The notes beneath the pieces were generated by a model. That model saw nothing but the letters and a program-made list of their open reading frames with translations, ran no database searches and had not been told where the DNA came from. From positions 6,653,525 to 6,717,524 of the forward strand of contig CAIIXF020000004.1 in the NCBI GenBank assembly GCA_903813345.2: a stretch of DNA of 64,000 nucleotides, written 5' to 3'. Shown here piece after piece: positions 1-10,900 of the stretch; positions within the stretch are counted from its first letter, which is position 1, and each line of letters begins with the position of its first letter. The stretch comes from Owenia fusiformis (Eukaryota > Annelida > Polychaeta > Sabellida > Oweniidae). Position numbers and translations under genes: made by a program.

Positions 1-1456
1 ATGGGAGTTCTAATGTGATATGTACACTTCTACATTGGTTGGCCACTCTTAGATCTGTATGCAGGGATATACCTACAATAACAATACATTGGTTAACTAC
101 ATCTGTTGAACAGCTTTATCAGCTGACCATGGGAGTTCTAATGTGATATGTACTCTTCTACATCGGTTTGTCACTCTTAGGTCTGTATGCAGAGATATAC
201 CTACAATAACAATACATTGGTTAACTACATCAGCTTTATCAGCCGACCATGGAAGTTCTAATGGGATATGTACTCTTCTACATTGGTTGGCCACTCTTAA
301 GTCTGTATGCAGAGATATACCTACAATAACAATACATTGGTTAACTACAGCATACAGCTTTATCAGCTGACCATGGGAGTTCTAATGTGATATGTACTCT
401 TCTACATCGGTTTGTCACTCTTAGGTCTGTATGCAGAGATATACCTACAATAACAATACATTGGTTAACTACATCAGCTTTATCAGCTGACCATGGAAGT
501 TCTAATGTGATATGTACTCTTCTACATTGGTTGGCCACTCTTAAGTCTGTATGCAGAGATATACCTACAATAACAATACATTGGTTAACTACAGCATACA
601 GCTTTATCAGCTGACCATGGAAGTTCTAATGTGATATGTACTCTTCTACATTGGTTGGCCACTCTTAGATCTGTATGCAGGGATATACCTACAATAACAA
701 TACATTGGTTAACTACATCTGTTGAACAGCTTTATCAGCTGACCATGGGAGTTCTAATGTGATATGTACTCTTCTACATCGGTTTGTCACTCTTAGGTCT
801 GTATGCAGAGATATACCTACAATAACAATACATTGGTTAACTACATCAGCTTTATCAGCTGACCATGGAAGTTCTAATGTGATATGTACTCTTCTACATT
901 GGTTGGCCACTCTTAGGTCTGTATGCATGAATATACCTACAATAACAATACATTGGTTAACTACATTGTACAGCTTTGTCAGCTGACCATGGAAGTTCCA
1001 ATGTGATATGTACTCTTCTACATTGGTTGGCCACTCTTAGGTCTGTATGCAGGGATATACCTACAATAACAATACATTGGTTAACTACATTGTACAGCTT
1101 TGTCAGCTGACCATGGAAGTTCCAATGTGATATGTACTCTTCTACATTGGTTGGCCACTCTTAGGTCTGTATGCAGGGATATACCTACAATAACAATACA
1201 TTGGTTAACTACAGCATACAGCTTTATCAGCTGACCACGGGAGTTCTAATGTGATATGTACTCTTCTACATTGGTTGGCCACTCTTAGGTCTGTATGCAG
1301 AGATATACCTACAATAACAATACATTGGTTAACTACAGCATACAGCTTTATCAGCTGACCACGGGAGTTCCAATGTGATATGTACTCTTCTACATTGGTT
1401 GGCCACTCTTAGGTCTGTATGCAGAGATATACCTACAATAACAATACATTGGTTAA
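1..1456 (-). repeat. Tandem array of SBNO exon 17 with splice acceptors (12 copies visible)
   Basis: On the minus strand each unit reads attgttattgtag|GTATATCTC, coding [28 protein letters not shown], then part of the next residues, then a new intron end. First exon bases lie at 1432, 1308, 1184, 1060, 936, 816, 688, 564, 444, 320, 200 and 72, so periods are 120, 124 or 128 bp. The coding part is the SBNO block [20 protein letters not shown]. Two visible copies run on to AVQQ; others break earlier. No visible copy has a splice donor. The array continues past the left edge, where the copy that leads into the rest of the exon should lie. Confidence 0.92.
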
Positions 1457-1861
1457 CTGCATACGATGTTCTGAAGTTGCATATCTTTTGTTCTAAAAAG
1501 TTTAATCAGTGACTTGGACAATCAAGTTTAACACAAACCTGTTTGAGATTAATCAACAGGTTTTTAATTCAGCTGCAAGTTTTTGTAATTTGCACACATT
1601 ATGTAAATGGGTCCTTCTCTTGCTTTAATGTTGTACATTGTAACTTACATATTAATCAAGCTTACTTTTCAATTTGATTCATGACTTTTGAGTGGTCTTA
1701 TCATGGGATTTAGCATAGTTATTGACTAGGAAACTAGTTGAAGTGCAGAAGATGCTGTGAGTTCTGCTATTTTGGAAAAAATCCACCCAGTACTGAAAGA
1801 TGTGGTAGGTTGTCATATTGTAACTTTCTCTGAATAAAAATAGTTATACTAAAATACAGAC

Positions 1862-1922
1862 CTGTGCTTGCTGCATCTGATATTATGGCAACCAGTTTCT
1901 TTCCTGACATGAACAGATTCCT
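1862..1922 (-). CDS. SBNO1: SBNO exon 16
   Basis: Encodes aa 635-655, [20 protein letters not shown], with the next Gly split. It matches the family KQRFMDG..IAIISEAASSG and joins in frame to ISLHTDLR, the start of every copy in the array at the left edge. This is the evidence that the array is the next exon. Confidence 0.93.
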
Positions 1923-4900
1923 CTACAAGCATAAGAGAGACAAATTTATCAAAGCATGTTGCCACTTTTAGAAAATATGGATTATGTGACCATTATTGAC
2001 TGGAATTCCACAATGACTGAGTGATCTTAGGCCACTGAAAATTGATTATGCGTTAAAATCTGGAGTAAGGGCCATCTTTTAAGAGTGTGTGAGGTGAAAA
2101 AAACTCTATTTACTGTATTTCTCTTAGAATAGTACAAATACCATAACACATAAAAAGAAAGTGATCGATTAAGCGACACACCAATTTTAAAGTTTCTAAG
2201 TCATTAGACTTCATTGCAAATACATATAGGGGAGGTGAAGTTGAACATATATTTAACTTGAATGGCCTTTTTCCAGTGTTTGTATGTAAATACGGCTTCA
2301 TTGCCAAGTCAGAGATTATTTTTAAAAATAAACATAAAAAACAAAATGGCCACCATAGTGAGAAAAATGAGAATTATGATCGAGCTCCAATCCAGTTTTG
2401 TTAAAAAATCCAATCCAATCTTGTGTATTCATACCTCTTTTACATTGAGACTTTCTAAGCCTGCAAGATTATCTGAGGCTCTCAACTCATATGCTGGGAC
2501 ATCACCTGGATTGTGTCGTACAATTCTTCCCCTGCGTCCTGTCATCTCTGCCACTGCCTCTGGTCCACCTAATTGGTCAGTGATGTCATCCAATGGACTG
2601 AAATAACACATCATCATGTTTGTGATGTTAATCTTTCATGTTAATCTTCGACAACATCCAGATGCAACTTGTTAAATAAATTCATATGGCTGGAATATTA
2701 TTCTGCTGAATGGTTTCTAATCTCACACTACATTTGAGTTTTTTAATGAATTGTTTATATTGTACAATTGATCTTTATTAACAGTTTGTTTTCTTTTAGC
2801 CAAGTAAAAATATAGTATACTATTGTTATGTATTTGATGAATTCACAAAAAGTTTTTACACTCGGTTTCAAGTGGGTGCAAATGGTGGGTGTGAGCCTAT
2901 TATTAATATCACATGTGGGTGCAATGCCTACTTGCTTTAATACAAGGAAGATCACTGCATTAGTCACACACCTGTTTGGAAGATCTATCTTCTTGGCAAA
3001 ATCAAGCAGCATTGTCTTTGCTGTAACGCTCCAATCATCTTCCTTGACTTCATTCACTGCGGACATCTGGAGGAAAATATTGAGATAATATTAGATAATG
3101 GATTTGCACAAAAGCAACTAAAATAAAGGACCCACGGTCCTGTGCTCACACAGTGTTTTGTGCAGCCAATGATGATTGACTTTATACATGAGAAAGTTCC
3201 CTGAAAATGAGTCCTACTTTTTTCAAATTTTATAGTGTAAACACCAAAAACTGTAATTTCAAGAGCTTTGAAATGTTTAGAGAAATTAAGTTACATATAC
3301 AGCAACTACAACAAGTTATTTGAAAGTTCTACTTCAACAAAGTGTCTAGTATTTACAGAAAATTTGATTTTTTTGACGTCAAAATCAGCAATTTCTCGGA
3401 AACTGGGCGAACTTGACTCAATCCGAATAGCAGTTTTGATTTGTGCAGCCAATGTTGACGGATGGACGGACAGACGCCTGGTCGATCCCATAGGCTCACT
3501 GTGTGAGCCAAAAAGCAGTTGCAATATGAAAAAATTATTCGAAAGAAATGTACATGAGGCAAGAGACATTAAATACAAGGCATAAATATGAACAAGGCAT
3601 AACATGCAAAACGTCACCACATGCCCTTTCTTACAGACACCAAATGTCAAACGCAAACTACCGAACACCATCCAAAAAAAAATTGGAGACTTACAATATG
3701 AGATTTCTTCTGGTGGTTAAAAAAACTCACTGAATAACATACCTAAACAGATTCTTATTGAATTAGAAACAAAAAGTGAGTGAATTAGAAATACAGAATT
3801 AGAAACAACTACATTGTAAATGAAATAGCATTATATTGAATAAGAAACAAATACTTGCTGAACTAAAAATATACTATATTAGAAACAACAGTGAAACCTG
3901 TATATCTGTACACCTCTCTTATGAAAATAACTTTCTTTTTTGGCGCTAATTTTGTTATGTCACATCGACCCCGTGTGACATTCAGATTAGACAGGTTTAC
4001 TGAACTTACTTAATTAAAAACTTCCTGAATTAGAAACAACTTCCTGAATTAGAAAAAACTTACTGAATTAGAAAAAACTTACTGAATTAGAAAAAACTTA
4101 CTGAATTAGAAAAAACTTACTGAATTAGAAACAACTTACTGAATTGGGAACAACAGCTATGACTGTGGGAAAGTGTTGTTCTATAAATCTAGATAAGATT
4201 TCTCGACACAGTGAGATGAAACCTTGGACTGCTCCAACTCCCTTGTTAAGTTCACTCTCCATGCTGGCCTCTCCCGTTGTCTGGAGACCTAAATATATAT
4301 ACTTTTTTAATACAATTAGCCTTGCCCAAGTCGGTATTTTTTTACTTATCTGATCTTGAATTATTACCGCCTTGTACAATCCAATACATCTCCGCTGTTA
4401 TTATGCTGAAATATTCAACGGTTTCGAGATTTCCATAATACCTACGCTATCAGGGGTATCGCGAAACGTTATTGATCGACAGATATCGCGTGGACACAAT
4501 GCGTGACTTCAGGCTGAATGACCAATCAAAACGTTATCAGGTTGAGCTGCATAAACAAAACAAACTTCCCATCTATGACTTGAAATTCAATGATCTGATC
4601 TCGTGTTTCTTTAGAGTTACAATACATTATATAATTAAATGTACATTGGAAGGTAAGAGTCATTAATATAAATTAAATCATGCGATTCAATGTTGATTTA
4701 AAACTGATTTCGCGATGAAAATGCACGAAGACCTAGTCCAATGTAGCGAGTCATGTTGTCGTCGATCGGCGATTGAATCTCAGCCTTCATGTTCAGCGAT
4801 CGTTTGAACGTTTATTGTTGAAATCTTCTCACCTTTGGTGATCCGATCGATCAGAGACATATATATGTCTCTGGATCGATGCCCCGGCATCCACTAAACT

Positions 4901-7900
4901 CTCATTGATATTTATCTGATAAAATATTTGTATTTTCATGATGAATTCATGCTCAGATTCGTGCAAGATTTGTTCGTGAAAAGTCCTGGTAAAAAGTGTA
5001 CTTGTTTTTGACCCTGCATAATAATGAGCTAACGCTACAGGGCCGTCGTTGATTGGTCAACTTTTACCGACATCAACAAACTGTCGGTAAAGCATGTGGC
5101 TTTCTCTTTGGTACAAGGCGGTCATAATAGAAATCAAGATAAGTAAAAGAGACCGACTTGGGCAAGGCTATAATACAATATACTTATATAGATATAGAGC
5201 ACATATTTTCACTTAATGATAATAGGATAATTTCTTAGTTTTATCTTTTTTGACAATTTAATCCATCTTTTTTTCCATTTACATATCAATGAGAATCGCA
5301 TCAACTTGTTCCATTTACGTAATTCAAAAACTTGGAGTATGTAATGAAAATTATTTAAATCATTTCATATGTTTATTTTCTCCACTCACCTATGACTACA
5401 CTATGTCCAGCATTAAGTGCTTCTTTAGCCTCTTTCACAATGGCAGGCACTTTCATGCCCATGCTAAAACAACAAAACAAGAAACTCAAGGGTTATTACT
5501 TGTAGAATGGTTACCAGCGTAAGATCAAGAGTCAAATTACATTTTTTGCAAAACTGCTATCACAATGAACCCTCCCAATGGCCCAATGTTCGCAAAAATC
5601 AAACCAAATGTTAATCCACCGACCCATGAGAAGTGTGAACCCAGTTTTTTAACCATCCCAAGCATCTTACATTTTATTTTTTTTAATTTTATTTGAGACT
5701 GAAGTATGTATTCACAGTGCATTTTAATTATGAAATTGATCTTAGATAGCTTGTGAACATTTTCCATAGTAAATTACTGTACTCTGATCTCTGAGTGTAT
5801 TCAACTAACTGATTAATTTATTGTCAATTACTGACATTTCCCTACAATTGAGATATAAAACAAAAAGATGCAAACTGATTTAAATAAGTACTGACCACAT
5901 CTGTTTGAAGAACCTCTGATGGCAACCCCAGTATGATGCCCAGATTCTGTTATTGGTTGTTGCAGTTCTGCTAATTGCACTCTCTAAAGCTTTCCTTGTC
6001 TCATTCCTAAATGAAACAAAAAAATATTAAATCTTACTACATTGTCTCAACTTTATCACTGTATATGAACTATGTAGTTTCATGAGTTATATATCATATA
6101 TCAGTAGACCAAAGGATCAAATTGATGAGATATATTTCAACACTTAAACATGTTTATTGGATGAATTAACAGTTTTCACCATGTACCAGTGGTTTGCCAT
6201 TTTTCAATGTGAAACATGTAAATGTATACCATACTAGTCCACCAGCATAGTTCAGCTGTAACGTGTGTACCTCTTACACATTAGGTCCCAGATTCAATCC
6301 CCGGTTCTGGCAACACTTAATTTACATGTTTGCGTAAAGTACTTCAGGGTGTTTGACTGAGTGGTCCACAACTCATACAAAAGGCTGTGGTGTGTGGTGT
6401 GTGCTGACTAAGTATGAGTACACATAAAAAGAACATGGGGCTCCATCAAGGAGGGATTCCTTGGTCTGCCTTCAACGATTACACGCATTAAACAAAATAC
6501 AATACAATACTAAGTATATGTATACATTTTTACTAGAATATGTTACATACCATACATGAGCTGCTGTGTCGTACATCTTTATCTGATCCTTCGTTAACTC
6601 GGCTTCAATAGTGCAAAACTAAAATAACAAAGTTAAAATCATGCGTAAATTACAATGATTTAATACTTATGCAACTTATGTGAGAATGCATGTATTTTAT
6701 GGTTCATCTAGTAATAGTTTGTATTTTACAAGCAATTTTTTCATGCAAACATTTAGACATGGTCAAACACACATGCAACTATGCATCACTGCCAAAAAAG
6801 AATAAGACATAACTTAAACTCTACAATTTTGGTTAAGTTTGTAATACGGTAAAACCTGTGTACAGTGAACACATATTGAGCCACAAAAAAGTGTTCACTG
6901 TAGGAAGTGTTCACTTAAGACAGGACGTCATATAGAGAAGCCAATGGGGTTGCACTGAGAAAGGATGTTCACTAAGACAGGTTAAACTGTCCATGGGTAA
7001 ATGGATGGAGAATATCACAAACTATTGGGTTCTCGCGTTTAGGAAAGTATCAAGTAGACTGTCTTAAGATTTTTGGCAAGGGGTTCACTGTAACCCTACA
7101 ACCCCCCCCCCTGCCCTGTCTATGGGCCTGCTTACCTCGGCTTGTCTGAAGCTTAGGCCTCTAGATACATACATCCCCGATGATTTCATCTCCATAGCAA
7201 GCATCTCAGCAATACCTACAACAAGTGTATCAGAAGAATATTTTGAGTATAGCTTAGTTCTCGTGGGGGTGGTGTGTATAATGGGGGGTGGGGGGGTCAG
7301 AGGGACTTGTAGGTAGACTAATGGCTAAGGTAATGTTTCATTTCTATAGCATTTTTGATGATTGCGATGTTTACTGAAGTATTGCAAATATGGGCACATT
7401 TCCTTCTACATTTTCTTATATAATTACATGTACAGTATATGTGTCAGCGGTGTCCCCACAATTTTTCCAAGGGGGTGCGTTTACATAAAAAACACTCCCT
7501 GTGGACACCCTTGTGTGTATTTAACATATCTTATTCATTGTATGTACATACATAAGAGGGTTGTTCAAATAATGATACTTGTGTAATGTTCTTATTGTAA
7601 TGTAACTTATTTTTATGTTTCGAGATGAATCAACACAAAAATTCCAGAATTGTTGCAAATGTTTAAACCCCGTATAAAGTATGAATTTTTGTCACATCAC
7701 TTGAAAAAGAGTGTTTCTATGGAAACTATATGATGGCACCAGATCTTGGACACATATATGTATCCATACGCTTGGAGAAGTAATGTTGTCATTCTTAAAG
7801 AATTCTTATTGAATGAATACATTTTATAATACAATACTTTTATTTGAATTTAGCTTTCCACCTACCTAAACCTTTCCTATGTACAGAATCAAGGAACTGT

Positions 7901-10900
7901 TCAAATGATTTAAAGGGTGCGCCTTCACCCCATAATCCCAGTCTCTCCATGAATGCCTGAAAGCATAAACAAAATGGGGTAACATGGATTCTGGAGTTAG
8001 TATAGAGATCTACATGTATAGAGAACATTTACTGCTTAAAACCCAAATTAGCTATGCAACTGCAAAGGAAAAAACCTGTAGAAATCCAAGAGTTACTGGT
8101 GAAAGAAGGATATTTGAAAAATATAAGGTTCAATTTCACTAGATGATTTGCACTCCTATAAGTAATGTGAGATGAATTAGTAAAAATGAAATTTCAGTGC
8201 ACTGTTATCATAAGATAAAATTTTTGGATACATTTTTAATCATACAAAAAGTGGGAGGTTACTCTTACCATATTTTTGACATCAGTAACACCAGTCGCAC
8301 TGCAGTAAACAACCCTTGCTTTAGGTAGGATCCTACAAAAATATAATGTGTACTGAATCATAAAATGTCGAGGAACCTTTCCAGGAAATCAATTGATGCT
8401 GGCTTTATCGTGTTGATGATTGTGCTTGATCTAATGCGACATGTAGATAAATTACACAATCACAATGTAAGTTATTGAAAAATTCTGCATTGGAACAAGA
8501 CAAAGTCTTACAGAATATCGAGAGCAGAATAAATTCTGTATTGCACTTCAAATCATTCTATAGCCTAACGTTTTTATCATGTGATCTTAGGCCAATGCAT
8601 TTTATTTAGGAGATAATCCCTAGGAAATATTCTGTATTCTCCGTATTGCTACTGAGATTGTCCCCTCCGCTCCAATATTTTCTGTATTGCTACGGAGATG
8701 ATCAATGGTGAAAATCTCAGCAGCAATACAGATTGGTACAACACAAGAACTGACCTTTTAGAAGGCTTCATTTTACAGATCCTACAATAAAATCATTTCT
8801 CAAATAAAAAAATGAAAAGCCCATTTCACAAATGAAGCATTAAAATTCACCTTTGTATCGAAGCCACAGCCAGCGCCACCTTTGTGCTACTCTGTTCTTT
8901 ACCAGGTACAAAGTTCTTAGCTTTGTGGCACTCGTCAAATATGAGACAACCTTCAAAGTTTTCCCCTCCACACCATTTCACCAACTGTTGCAGTCTGCTC
9001 TGTTTAGCAGACCCAAAGAAACCTGGAGAAGAATAAAAAGCAATGCGTTAGGCCACACTATAGTTAAAAATTCCATATGCCATTGAAGTAAATGTTAGAA
9101 AAGTTAACAACAGGGTGGACCAAAAAATGTTAACTATTCTAATTTAACACTACTATGAGGGTGTAAATAAAGGATAATGACAGAAAAGTTAGCATTTTAT
9201 GTTATTTCACTTTGTATGATGTATAAGGTTTTATGTTTCATTTGCATGTTAATGCCTTGTTTGATTTTGCAATAATCTTCAAAGAAATTCAACAAAGAAA
9301 AAAGCAAAAACAAAATTTGAAACATAAATGCTATAGTTCAAACAACAAAATAGTCAGAGAAAAATATGAACACCTTGAATTATAACACGGCATTAAAATG
9401 CAAAATGTCACTACCTGTCTTTCGTAATAGAAACCAACCACCAAATGGCATTTGTTACATACACCAACCACCAAACACCATCCATAGAAAAAATCGGACA
9501 CTACAACAATATGTCAACACATACCTCCTTTCTGTGTTGATGAGACTAGTGTGGCGTATGTGCTGAAGATTACCCCATCTTTGAAGTCTGACGGCAACCC
9601 TAGTGCTCTGGTTTCCTTGTCTAGCTGTTGACAACCTTCTATCACTTTTACATAGCATCCTATATCCTCAAGATCTCTGAATAAAAAAAAATTATTTGTT
9701 CATCAAAGTGTGATCAAGAGAATAGTGTTATCAGGACCCATTATGCCTTTTTGATTTTGAATATATTTTGAGGGGAATTGATCTACTTACATATTTTTGA
9801 AATTTAAGTACATTGTGATTCTTTTGTTTATTCTGTACACTTCTTAAGATAAAATGCAATATATTTGATATAGAGTTTAGTAATGATAAAAACTTCTATA
9901 TGCATATGCATAATTATCATTCATCAATGAGGGAAGGAGAGGGTCTAATCTTCAATTCAAATATGATACATGCACTAATATGCAAAAGATGATGAGTTGA
10001 CCTGGTTGTTAAATGATAATGATATGTAAATGCATTCGTACCTCCTTGCATCTACAATTAGATCCGTAGAAATACTGAACCAAATATGCTTAGTGCGCCC
10101 TCTAGCGAAGTTATCTAGGACTATTCCTGCTACTTGACGTCCTTTCCCGACACCTGCTCCATCCCCAATAAAGAATCCAGCTCTTGTCTGGTTGGCTAAG
10201 ATAAGCTGATGACGTTGACACTTTACAAAGAAAAAAGTTTCATAAACAGTATATACACAAGGGATATGCAATGAGAGGTTTAGATAATATATTTATCCCA
10301 AGTAAGGAAATATGTGTATCTCTGGAAGGATAATACACATATTTCTATTTGTCCAAGACACACCATTAATGGACACAAAAAATGTTTACGCCACACTCTA
10401 AATAATATCATCTTCCTAGCAGGTGTCCAGAATCCGTACCTCTTTCTTCCCCCCTGCTATAACCAAGTTGGAAGCGCCCGATTAAACTGAATCATGTGAT
10501 CTAATTATGCGCCAATGACGTATCCATGATTACACTGCAACAGCGAATCAAATTGCGAGTTCTTAATCGGGGAAATGCTAACTGCTTATAGCAGGGGATA
10601 AAAAGAAAGGAGATATTCTGGATTTTGAAGCCCTGTGATCGGAAGATGGATAATATTCATATCCTTCTTTTAAGTATGCTAGAACCTCATTATAGGAATG
10701 GGATACAATTATTGTAACACATTTACTTTGGATTCTGTAATGATGTTTTTAAATGTAAAAGCGTTGCCAAAAATTTCAAAGTAATCAAGTTTGAGAAAGG
10801 CTTATATTTGTATACAGGACAAGGGCAAACAAATATCTTATGGCTCAAGAAAACTAAATCATAATGATGTGTTTCACAAAATCAATCATGTTGAAACATC

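Noticed and set aside
1-1456. CRISPR-like appearance of regularly spaced repeats, and plus-strand open frames of 75 codons
   Set aside because: The whole unit is repeated with no unique spacers, and on the minus strand it codes an SBNO exon with a splice acceptor. The plus-strand frames are antisense shadows.
6236-6320. tRNA gene
   Set aside because: Box A and box B are present but the rest does not fold as a tRNA, and the second copy with an ATACA tail shows it is a SINE head.
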